42,097 nt of DNA, taken from IMG/VR virus record IMGVR_UViG_3300047483_000436, positions 1-42,097 of that record; one strand, given 5' to 3'. A program made the position numbers and the translations under genes. Below the pieces are notes generated by a model, which did no database searches, had not been told where the DNA came from, and saw only the letters and a program-made list of their open reading frames with translations. Position 1 is the first letter of the stretch; each line of letters begins with the position of its first letter. This stretch comes from a virus. This document shows positions 24,720-31,697 of this stretch, piece by piece.

Positions 24720-24728
24720 CAAACTCCC
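24706..24728 (-). terminator. Terminator after Hsp20
   Basis: Minus strand GGGAGTT, 2-nt loop, AACTCCC, then seven T. Same stem as the terminator at 16725-16748. Confidence 0.85.
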
Positions 24729-24756
24729 TTTTCTATGATTTACTAAATAGTGTAAT

Positions 24757-25149
24757 TTATTTAATTTTTACTGAAATCTTTTTTGGTTTTGCTTCTTCTT
24801 TCTTTGGAATGGTGATTAACAAAATACCTAAATCAACATCTGCAGTAGTTTTCGCTAAATCAAATTCCGTTGGAATACGGATTGAGTGATTGAATGGTGA
24901 AACCAATTCAGTTAAAATTGAATTTTCAGTATGGTCGGTTTCTGCTTTAATAGTTAAAGTATTACCTTCGATATCAATTGAGATATTTTCCTTTGGGTGA
25001 CCAACCACATTAAAAGCTAATTCATATGAATCATCATTTTGTTTAATGTATCCAATTGAATTATTTTTTAAGGTAGATGAAGTTTTCCATGTAGGTAAAT
25101 CTTTTTCAAATAAATCTAATAAATGTCCTAAATTTGCTGTGTAGCTCAT
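24757..25149 (-). CDS. hsp20: Small heat-shock protein Hsp20/alpha-crystallin
   Basis: 130 aa. The alpha-crystallin domain spans about 40-120: SYELAFNVVGHPKENISIDI, NTLTIKAE, the SIRIPTEFD strand and the closing GILLITIPKKE motif. A Lys-rich tail carries ISVKIK as the I-x-I/V-like anchor. Such chaperones hold unfolding proteins; T4-like marine phages often carry one, perhaps for scaffolding or assembly. Preceded by two palindromes (25215-25250) and followed by a strong terminator, so it may have its own control. Confidence 0.93.
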   Translation of the reverse strand: MSYTANLGHLLDLFEKDLPTWKTSSTLKNNSIGYIKQNDDSYELAFNVVGHPKENISIDIEGNTLTIKAETDHTENSILTELVSPFNHSIRIPTEFDLAKTTADVDLGILLITIPKKEEAKPKKISVKIK

Positions 25150-25214
25150 AATCTTTTCTTTTTTAGTTTAACAATACACCATATATTACAAATCTTATAC
25201 CAATGAATATTATA

Positions 25215-25250
25215 TGACACATTGTCAGTAATGTGTTTGACATCTTGTCA
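25215..25250. promoter_or_regulatory. Tandem palindromes upstream of hsp20 (probable operator)
   Basis: TGACACATTGTCA (25215-25227) and TGACATCTTGTCA (25238-25250) are perfect TGACA-N3-TGTCA palindromes, 23 bp centre to centre (about two helical turns). They lie in the 103-nt gap between the HD-hydrolase stop and the hsp20 start. A dimeric regulator is the natural reading; which one is unknown. Confidence 0.6.
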
Positions 25251-25252
25251 GT

Positions 25253-25912
25253 TTAGAAAGGTTTTGAATCTTCCCATTGTTTATTTTCTTGTCTGCAAGA
25301 CATATGGTCTGCCCAATGTAAGATGTATGGTAAATCGGTTTTTAACCTCATCTCGGGACGGAAACTGATAAAGTAAGGTTTAGTTCCTTCGTTGTATAAT
25401 CCATCTGCTAACATAATCCCAATCATCTCCTTTTCGGAATAGGTAATGCCATATTGATTAAGTAACCACAGCGCTCGATGGGTTACATCCATATAATGAT
25501 TCTCACCATTAATCTTAAACATCGAACCCTGATTCTTCTTATGCCAATCGGATTCTTCCTCTACATAATGTGGATTTCCCTTTGTTCCCAATTTACCTAA
25601 ATCGTGATGGAATGCTGCAAAGAATAATTCTTCATCGGTAAAATCTACTTTAACTCCACCTTCCTCATATAACTTTTTCATTTTATATGCATTACGTGCA
25701 ACATTCATAACGTGGTCTAAGTATCCACCTACATACGCCGAATGGTAATGTTCCTTACCACTTGCAGGAGCAAGAACTAATTCAGTTCCCAACTCTTCTT
25801 GTGAATACATGAACTTTAATTTTTCCAATCTCTCACCACCAAATACTTTACCCAATGCCTCAATGAATCTATCGTAATTCTTTTGTAGGTCTTCTGCCGA
25901 ATAGTTTTTCAT
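25253..25912 (-). CDS. HD-domain phosphohydrolase
   Basis: 219 aa. H66-type GGYLDHVMNVARN, then AAFHHDLGKLGT (H103-D104) and a later ADGLYNEG and ILHWADHMS supply the H...HD...D metal ligands of the HD fold. These enzymes hydrolyse phosphates of nucleotides or second messengers. A nucleotide-metabolism or signal-breaking role is likely; the substrate is not readable. Confidence 0.8.
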   Translation of the reverse strand: MKNYSAEDLQKNYDRFIEALGKVFGGERLEKLKFMYSQEELGTELVLAPASGKEHYHSAYVGGYLDHVMNVARNAYKMKKLYEEGGVKVDFTDEELFFAAFHHDLGKLGTKGNPHYVEEESDWHKKNQGSMFKINGENHYMDVTHRALWLLNQYGITYSEKEMIGIMLADGLYNEGTKPYFISFRPEMRLKTDLPYILHWADHMSCRQENKQWEDSKPF

Positions 25913-25922
25913 AATTTATATT

Positions 25923-26300
25923 TTAATCTTCGTATATATCTCTACCGGTTAATGACCGATAAAGAATTTCAATTTGTTCCTCACTTTGACATAACCCAAG
26001 TCCATTCATATTTTCCAATTCAACATAATATTGTCCTTTGGGTAATCCAATATCTTTATATTCATCATTACAATTTGAAATTAACATCTTGCATTCAGAA
26101 TCTGGATTATCTTTTGGTAATGGTAATACAAAATAATAATAAGTAACGGAATCACCACCATCAGTATCTTCATCATCATTTTCTTCATCATCATCAAAAA
26201 ATCCTCCTTCAGTTTCATCTACTCGCAACCAACCTTGTGTTTCAAATGTTTTTTCGGTGATGGGTGTTTCTGGAAATTCAATATGGTCTTCTGTTATCAT
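25923..26300 (-). CDS. Unknown acidic protein
   Basis: 125 aa with a very acidic stretch (about 33-50, FFDDDEENDDEDTDGGD) and a beta-rich C-terminal half. ATGA overlap with the lipoprotein gene upstream. No family recognised. Confidence 0.6.
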   Translation of the reverse strand: MITEDHIEFPETPITEKTFETQGWLRVDETEGGFFDDDEENDDEDTDGGDSVTYYYFVLPLPKDNPDSECKMLISNCNDEYKDIGLPKGQYYVELENMNGLGLCQSEEQIEILYRSLTGRDIYED

Positions 26301-26857
26301 TCTAAAACTATCTTAATTGATTTTGTTATTTTCTTTTCTTTAATCGTTGCAGTTAATACCAACGTATCACCTACCATTTTATATATGGGTGCTATAATCG
26401 TATTAATCTCATTTTTAGAATCTACATATGAACAACAATTTGCAGTTGGAACTAATTGTTCTTTCCAATTTGTTATTGGTGGTAAATTAACATACGTAAG
26501 CTGACCAGTGTATTGATTTATATATGTCTTAGTTGTATTTGCAACTACCTCACCCGGTTTTAACCACCAAAATAAGTTACTTTCCCACTCTACCTTAGTT
26601 GGTTCGGTGGTATTTAATACCCTACCTTCTACTCTATGTATTGTCTGATTAGTTGATTTGTTTAATGATAAATGATAATACCCATTTCCATCTTTTGGTA
26701 ATCTACCATCTAATTCCATTGTTATGGTTGATTGAACTTTGGTAGATGTAGTTGAAGATGGAGATTGAACATCTGGTCCCCATTGCGGTTCATAAATCTC
26801 ATCTTTACTACATGCAGTAAATAGTAAACTAACAATCAATACCCATTTTAATCTCAT
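26297..26857 (-). CDS. Surface lipoprotein with KDE export signal
   Basis: 186 aa from the MRLKWVLIV start. A lipoprotein signal peptide ends LLFTAC (Cys16), followed by SKDEIYEP. Lys-Asp-Glu just after the acylated Cys matches the lipoprotein export signal that sends Bacteroidota lipoproteins to the cell surface. The rest is beta-rich and unknown. The start at 26857 is fixed by the ATGA overlap with the nucleotidase stop; the longer frame adds nothing membrane-like. A surface phage lipoprotein suggests superinfection exclusion, an inference. Confidence 0.75.
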   Translation of the reverse strand: MRLKWVLIVSLLFTACSKDEIYEPQWGPDVQSPSSTTSTKVQSTITMELDGRLPKDGNGYYHLSLNKSTNQTIHRVEGRVLNTTEPTKVEWESNLFWWLKPGEVVANTTKTYINQYTGQLTYVNLPPITNWKEQLVPTANCCSYVDSKNEINTIIAPIYKMVGDTLVLTATIKEKKITKSIKIVLE

Positions 26858-27339
26858 AATAATTTGTTTAAGATTGATTCCCAAGTCGGATATTCATTCC
26901 ATGTTTCAGTTTCATACGCCCAACCAAATCTCAACAACTCACCTCTGAAATCTTCAGCACCATTCTTTAATCGGTCATCAATTAAATAATCACCCATCAA
27001 TAAATCTTTTCGGTGAGTAACGAACATCTTCTTATGAAACAAATTTCCAAAATGGTCTTCAATCCAAAATCTCTTATCTGATGCTGCCATTGGGTTTCCC
27101 CACGGTGCTGCGGTTGCGATAAACAATTCATACTTCCCACATTCGGCTAACTTTTTAACCGCCTCAATTGCTCCTTCAATGGCAGGTGCGTTACGGAATA
27201 TTCCTTGTATATGATCTGGATTCCTTTTGTATCTATCTTTTAAATGTGGGTTGTTAGTAAAAAATCTATCGAATTCTTTACTTAAATCGACCAACACACC
27301 ATCCATATCAATGTAAATAATCTTTTTCTTTTCGCTCAT
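26854..27339 (-). CDS. 5'(3')-deoxyribonucleotidase
   Basis: 161 aa from MSEKKKIIYI. HAD-type motif I DMDGVLVDLS (11-20: nucleophile Asp11, acid/base Asp13), then ELFIATAAPWGNP (motif II Thr region), HRKDLLMGDYLIDDR (motif III Lys and motif IV DD). Matches the cytosolic deoxyribonucleotidase family, which dephosphorylates dNMPs. The longer frame to 27381 is rejected because it would begin inside the -7 box of the promoter at 27371-27402. Confidence 0.88.
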   Translation of the reverse strand: MSEKKKIIYIDMDGVLVDLSKEFDRFFTNNPHLKDRYKRNPDHIQGIFRNAPAIEGAIEAVKKLAECGKYELFIATAAPWGNPMAASDKRFWIEDHFGNLFHKKMFVTHRKDLLMGDYLIDDRLKNGAEDFRGELLRFGWAYETETWNEYPTWESILNKLL

Positions 27340-27370
27340 AATCTTTTTATTATCTCTTTTTCTTATATAA

Positions 27371-27402
27371 CAAATATACAACTTTTTTTCGGATTTACCA
27401 AA
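27371..27402 (-). promoter_or_regulatory. Bacteroidota-type promoter
   Basis: Minus strand TTTGG (complement 27398-27402), 20-nt spacing, -7 box TATATTTG (complement 27371-27378) preceded by TTG. The leader holds AAGAGATAA, as at three other promoters. It drives the nucleotidase and lipoprotein genes. Confidence 0.87.
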
Positions 27403-27413
27403 TATTTTATCAA

Positions 27414-28715
27414 TTATTTTTTACATTTTTGGAAAGAAAATATATGTCGTTTCCATACACCATTTACTTTCTTAAGTCCATTATATTGGCCATCGTGATA
27501 ACTTTCGGGTATAATCTCATCAATCCCATCACCATCAATATCATCAAATTTAAATGTATCCCAACCATATTTATCCTGATACCCAAGCCCAACATTTTGA
27601 TTACCATTTAACCAAGCACCATCTTCTGAATTTTGGATATAATTGGGAACATATTTAAATGAACCACTATTGTTTAAATGAACAAACAATTTTGATTTTG
27701 GTTCGTTTTGCATTTGTCTATTTTCAATAATATCAAAATCACCATCGGTATCAATATCATAAAGTTCAAGATCATAAATAGCATCGTATTCAACTTTTTC
27801 TAATTTCACAACTAGGTTCGAATTATTAAATGTATTATTTTTATTATACACTATCGTAGTAAGATCATGAGGGCCGGATATTAGAATATCATTCAACCCA
27901 TCTCCATTCATGTCTAATATTTCATATACCAATATTGATTGACAATAATCATTCAGACTAGAAACTTTTGTAAAATTACCCTTACCATCTCCATACCAAA
28001 TAAAAGTTGCTGAAATGACATCTACGAACCCATCTCCATTTAAATCTCCTGCAGCACCATTGTGAAACCAATATTTAGTTGGATTTGGAATCGTATTCAC
28101 ATCAAACGTTCCGTTGGATTTACCAATTAATACCGAAAAATTACCATTGTAATCACCGGGAACTCGTTCATCTACCCCAAACGCAATGTAATCTGCAATT
28201 TCATCATTGTTAACATCGGTTTTAACTATCTTATGCGCATTTAACCCCTTAACACTTTGATTAAACATGGATGTATTCTTTTTGAAATGGTAATTATCAC
28301 CTTCATTAATAAACCATTTTAATTCAACATCGTTATTGGAGGTATGGACTGCAACTATAAAATCAATAAACCCATCATTATTTACATCCCCGTAATTCTG
28401 GCCACCACCAAAATAAGCTTTAGGTAATTCATCGGTTTGGGGTAAGTATGTTTGGTTAACTCCATAATTGTGTTGCGATTGGAAAAATATACCACTACGT
28501 TGATTTTTAACAGATTCTTTATATAACTTATACTTAGTGGGTATGATTTTTGTAATATAGGTAGTATCACCAATTGTAGTGGATTGAATACTATTTGAGA
28601 CAGGTGGTAATGTAACCACACTATCTTTTTTTATAACAACTGGTTCTGGTATTTCATCTTTTGTACAAGATGTAAATAATATAATACCGGAAATTAAAAT
28701 TAATATCTTTTTCAT
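27414..28715 (-). CDS. Surface lipoprotein with VCBS/FG-GAP beta-propeller
   Basis: 433 aa. Lipoprotein signal ending LFTSC (Cys17) with TKDEIPEP after it, the same KDE surface-export motif as the lipoprotein at 26297. The body carries at least six calcium-loop repeats of FG-GAP/VCBS type: DVNNDGFIDFIVA, DVNNDEIADYIAF, DLNGDGFVDVISA, DMNGDGLNDILIS, DIDTDGDFDII, DIDGDGIDEIIPE. Together they predict a seven-bladed propeller. Propellers of this type bind proteins or sugars at the cell surface. On a phage this could mask a receptor or alter cell adhesion; not shown. Confidence 0.85.
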   Translation of the reverse strand: MKKILILISGIILFTSCTKDEIPEPVVIKKDSVVTLPPVSNSIQSTTIGDTTYITKIIPTKYKLYKESVKNQRSGIFFQSQHNYGVNQTYLPQTDELPKAYFGGGQNYGDVNNDGFIDFIVAVHTSNNDVELKWFINEGDNYHFKKNTSMFNQSVKGLNAHKIVKTDVNNDEIADYIAFGVDERVPGDYNGNFSVLIGKSNGTFDVNTIPNPTKYWFHNGAAGDLNGDGFVDVISATFIWYGDGKGNFTKVSSLNDYCQSILVYEILDMNGDGLNDILISGPHDLTTIVYNKNNTFNNSNLVVKLEKVEYDAIYDLELYDIDTDGDFDIIENRQMQNEPKSKLFVHLNNSGSFKYVPNYIQNSEDGAWLNGNQNVGLGYQDKYGWDTFKFDDIDGDGIDEIIPESYHDGQYNGLKKVNGVWKRHIFSFQKCKK

Positions 28716-28726
28716 ATGTTTGTGAT

Positions 28727-28993
28727 TTAGTATTGGATTAATGAAACTGGAACATTGTAAGAAGCAAATCCACCAACTACTCGTAAGTTAGCTTTAGTGC
28801 GATTGATTTTAGTTACTTCTAATTCTCTACCTTGTAATTTGGGGTGATTTACTTTCACTACCATACCGATTTGCAATCCCATTTTCTTTTCTAAAGATTC
28901 AATCGTGCGTTTAGATTTGATAAGTTCAACTACCATCTGATTGATGTTACGCAACTCTTCAACTGATAATTTTGATAATTCTGAATAATTCAT
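28727..28993 (-). CDS. Small KOW-like protein
   Basis: 88 aa. A helical first half, then GMVVKVNHPKLQGRELEVTK (about 45-64), which has the beta-turn pattern of a KOW/SH3-type nucleic-acid or ribosome-binding module. First gene after a promoter with the 20-nt leader. Could modulate transcription or translation; weak. Confidence 0.55.
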   Translation of the reverse strand: MNYSELSKLSVEELRNINQMVVELIKSKRTIESLEKKMGLQIGMVVKVNHPKLQGRELEVTKINRTKANLRVVGGFASYNVPVSLIQY

Positions 28994-29018
28994 AATGTTT
29001 ATATTTTAAAGTTTAATT

Positions 29019-29038
29019 GTTTATCTCTTATTACTTAG
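29019..29038 (-). promoter_or_regulatory. Conserved 5' leader element, copy 1
   Basis: Minus strand CTAAGTAATAAGAGATAAAC begins at the end of the -7 box and is identical to 36730-36749. Its core AGAGATAA also follows the promoters at 27371 and 29333. Confidence 0.6.
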
Positions 29039-29070
29039 TAAATGTACGAAAATATTTTCACATTTCCAAA
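29039..29070 (-). promoter_or_regulatory. Bacteroidota-type promoter
   Basis: Minus strand TTTGG (complement 29066-29070), 20-nt spacing, -7 box TACATTTA (complement 29039-29046) preceded by TCG. Drives the KOW-like gene. Confidence 0.8.
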
Positions 29071-29087
29071 CATTTTATCATTTATTT

Positions 29088-29300
29088 TTACTCATCGTCT
29101 CCGAAAGTTAGACTCCATTCATCGCTCGTAATCCCGGTCATTAAGAACTCCCTTTCATCCATAGATAAATTTGGGACTATGTTCTGAATAAGTTCTTTGG
29201 TATGGAAACGATTTTCAATTCGAATCATTTCATATTGAGTAACATTAATATCCATTGTATTTTCGTTACCACTTAATTGACTAATTTTTGTAATTTTCAT
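29088..29300 (-). CDS. Unknown small acidic protein
   Basis: 70 aa, no recognised family. It has its own promoter just upstream (29333-29364) and another promoter just after it, the typical setting of a small early phage gene that acts on the host. Confidence 0.6.
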   Translation of the reverse strand: MKITKISQLSGNENTMDINVTQYEMIRIENRFHTKELIQNIVPNLSMDEREFLMTGITSDEWSLTFGDDE

Positions 29301-29332
29301 ATCTTTATATTTTATCTCTCAATCTTATAAAG

Positions 29333-29364
29333 CTAATCTACAACATTTTTTCCATATATCCAAA
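29333..29364 (-). promoter_or_regulatory. Bacteroidota-type promoter
   Basis: Minus strand TTTGG (complement 29360-29364), 20-nt spacing, -7 box TAGATTAG (complement 29333-29340) preceded by TTG. It sits 21 nt after a terminator. Confidence 0.8.
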
Positions 29365-29385
29365 TATTTTATGGATTATTTTTGA

Positions 29386-29418
29386 TAAAAAAATAACTCA
29401 TTGAAAATCAATGAGTTA
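29386..29418 (-). terminator. Terminator after the 29423-30556 gene
   Basis: Minus strand TAACTCATTGA, 3-nt loop, TCAATGAGTTA (11-bp stem), then seven T. Very strong. Confidence 0.92.
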
Positions 29419-29422
29419 TGCA

Positions 29423-30556
29423 TTATAGGGAGTGTAGTGATGATATGAAATAAGTTTCTAATATCCTCCGTTGATTATCTTTATCTAATAATACTTGTCG
29501 GTTTTTTCTACATATATTTCGAATATAATCAGAATCATATATTTTTGCTAACACCTTTGCTGAATCGATGACTGAACTTTCATTTGATGGTTGGTATTTA
29601 GTTATATCCTCAAATGAATTAAATCCAAATTTACTCAAAACATCTAAATGGGAATTTGTTCCAAATACTACAAATGGGGTTTCTAAAAATATAGATTTTA
29701 ATGTTTTTTCAGTTAGATGGGTTGGCGAATCGTATGTATTAGTTTCAGTTATGATATTTACTTTACTCTGATAATACCACTTAGGATTTATAGTGTATAG
29801 ATACTCATCTGCAGTATCCAATTCAGTCCCATACATTATATCATCTTCTAATTGAATTGATTTAAAATTATCAAAATCAATCCCTAACGCAGAAATGATT
29901 GGTTCATCTTTGATTTTTGAAATATCTAATTTATTACAAACCCAACTGAAATGTGTGTTTTCCAACTCACCACATTGCCATAGACGATTTACCAAATTAA
30001 ATTTATGGGATTGCATTCTACGATTTAGACAAAGAAAATCTTTGGTTGGTAATATGGTTTCACCAATACTCACATCGGTAATATATCTACTCATTTCTAA
30101 TGGAGTGCTAATTAGAAAATGTGGAAAATGGATTTTGTTTATAGTATGAATTCCATATTCAAAAGTTACTTTGTGTAAATAAGATGAATCATTCGTAAGT
30201 AATGCAAAATTTCTAGTCAATCCAACTCCACACTCAATCAATTTAGATAAAAATTCAACTCTATCTAAATCAATGTTGTTATTTGCTTCGGTTGTGTAAT
30301 CTGCTAAAAAATAAAATCCCCTTTTATTTAATTTAGAAACCAATTCGAAAAATTCGGGTTTATTAGTTCTTGCCTCTAAATTGATTGCAGCATGAGTTTC
30401 CCAAAAAAATGTGATTATATTTTGTATCGATTCATCTATTTCAGAATCATCGGTATATAATTTAAATGAATTCGGATAAAGGGATTCTAATAATGATTGC
30501 AATCCCGTACCACCCATTATAGGGTGATACCAGAATTGTATATTATTTTTTTGCAT
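29423..30556 (-). CDS. Glycosyltransferase-like phage protein
   Basis: 377 aa from MQKNNIQFWYHPIMGG. DFLCLNRRMQSHKFNLVNRL (about 180-200) and the end ITETNTY...HLTEKTLKSIFLETPFVVFG...LSKFGFNSF recall GT-B or exostosin-type transferases, where a Glu before the last helix binds the nucleotide. The 40027-41106 protein has the same order of blocks ([22 protein letters not shown]), so the two are likely distant paralogues. I prefer the inner Met because the longer start overlaps phoH by 44 nt, against 14 nt here. It ends HSL, not the cassette tail. Confidence 0.55.
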   Translation of the reverse strand: MQKNNIQFWYHPIMGGTGLQSLLESLYPNSFKLYTDDSEIDESIQNIITFFWETHAAINLEARTNKPEFFELVSKLNKRGFYFLADYTTEANNNIDLDRVEFLSKLIECGVGLTRNFALLTNDSSYLHKVTFEYGIHTINKIHFPHFLISTPLEMSRYITDVSIGETILPTKDFLCLNRRMQSHKFNLVNRLWQCGELENTHFSWVCNKLDISKIKDEPIISALGIDFDNFKSIQLEDDIMYGTELDTADEYLYTINPKWYYQSKVNIITETNTYDSPTHLTEKTLKSIFLETPFVVFGTNSHLDVLSKFGFNSFEDITKYQPSNESSVIDSAKVLAKIYDSDYIRNICRKNRQVLLDKDNQRRILETYFISSLHSL

Positions 30557-31268
30557 TGATTGTTTCGTTGTATTCCAAATATGCATCTAATAACGCATCT
30601 ACCACTGGGTGTCTGTGGTTCATTAGTAGAGTTTGGGAATCCATATCTTTGATTTTCTTAGCAGCAGTTACTAAAAACTTAAATCCGCTATCTCCTTTAT
30701 ATTTCAAATCTACTTGTTGTGAATCACCACATACTACCATCTTACTTCTCAATCCTAAACGAGATGTAATCATTTCCATTTGGTCATTCGTGCAGTTTTG
30801 TGCCTCATCAACAATAATGAATGAATCTAAAAAAGTTCTACCTCTCATAAACGCAAGAGGAACAATTTCTACTTGACCACTTTCTAAAATCTTATCAATT
30901 TTTTCTTTGTTATATAATTGATAGAAGTTGGAATAGACGGGTTGCATCCATGGCTCCATTTTTTCCCTAAGGTCACCAGGTAAGAATCCAATTTCTTCTT
31001 TACTTACCGTAGGTCTTGTGATAATGATTTTATTAACTGTCTTTTTAAATAACATATCTAATGCTACCTGACATGCTAGAAGAGTTTTACCACTTCCGGC
31101 TTTACCACTTAGGATTGTTATGGCGTTATTTAAAATCTTTTCTTTTGCTAATTTCTGCTCCTCATTTAATTGTATTTGAAATTTAATTGGAGCTTTTGGT
31201 CTTTGAGTTTTCTCATCTTGTATGTGTTGAGTTAACTCTTTGTGCTTTGCTGATTGATTATCTGCCAT
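30543..31268 (-). CDS. phoH: PhoH-family ATPase
   Basis: 241 aa. Walker A GKAGSGKT (55-62), RPTVSKEEIGFLPGDLREKM (85-104, the PhoH signature), Walker B VDEAQN (153-158) and SGLR/GDSQQVDL after it. PhoH is an NTP-binding protein very common in phages; proposed roles include RNA handling and phosphate stress, none settled. Preceded by a weak hairpin and an AT-rich leader. Confidence 0.92.
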   Translation of the reverse strand: MADNQSAKHKELTQHIQDEKTQRPKAPIKFQIQLNEEQKLAKEKILNNAITILSGKAGSGKTLLACQVALDMLFKKTVNKIIITRPTVSKEEIGFLPGDLREKMEPWMQPVYSNFYQLYNKEKIDKILESGQVEIVPLAFMRGRTFLDSFIIVDEAQNCTNDQMEMITSRLGLRSKMVVCGDSQQVDLKYKGDSGFKFLVTAAKKIKDMDSQTLLMNHRHPVVDALLDAYLEYNETINAKK

Positions 31269-31318
31269 AAACTAAATTTGTATAAATTATTTAAGGGTTA
31301 TCCCTCTTAGCATATATA

Positions 31319-31678
31319 TTAAATTAAAGTTTTTTTATTCTTAAATCTTGGAATACTTTGTTTAGAATTATTTAAATTTTGTTTAAATTCTTCAATTCTA
31401 GAACAAAATTCATAATTTTCTTTTTTAATAAACCAATCTAAACAATGATTTAAGACTACTTCATAATCTTTTTTTTCGATTACAACTACCGAAGATGCAT
31501 TGGTATGAACTACAAATGCAATTGATTCCTTTTTTTGAAGTATTGCGGTGTTAATATTTAACGCGATTTGATCAAATACTTCATTTCCATTTTTGTTAAG
31601 AAAATTCTGAACAAATGGATTATCAATTGGATTTAGATATTTCTCCCAACCTACGGTTGTAAATGTTCTACCTCTCAT
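31319..31678 (-). CDS. Unknown protein with cassette-like C-terminal tail
   Basis: 119 aa, no recognised family. It begins MRGRTF, a hexapeptide also inside PhoH (141-146) and shared at DNA level over about 18 nt, probably by chance. It ends KNKKTLI, the only clear match outside the 16.7-24.6 kb cassette to that cassette's tail. A Shine-Dalgarno CAGGAG lies 6 nt before the ATG, strong for this genome. Confidence 0.65.
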   Translation of the reverse strand: MRGRTFTTVGWEKYLNPIDNPFVQNFLNKNGNEVFDQIALNINTAILQKKESIAFVVHTNASSVVVIEKKDYEVVLNHCLDWFIKKENYEFCSRIEEFKQNLNNSKQSIPRFKNKKTLI

Positions 31679-31697
31679 AGTATTCTCCTGTTTTTAA

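Noticed and set aside
27340-27381. Longer start for the deoxyribonucleotidase
   Set aside because: It would begin inside the -7 box of a strong promoter; MSEKKKIIYI at 27339 starts the conserved fold.
30770-31678. Homology between the 31319 gene and PhoH from the shared MRGRTF
   Set aside because: Only six residues match; the rest is unrelated.
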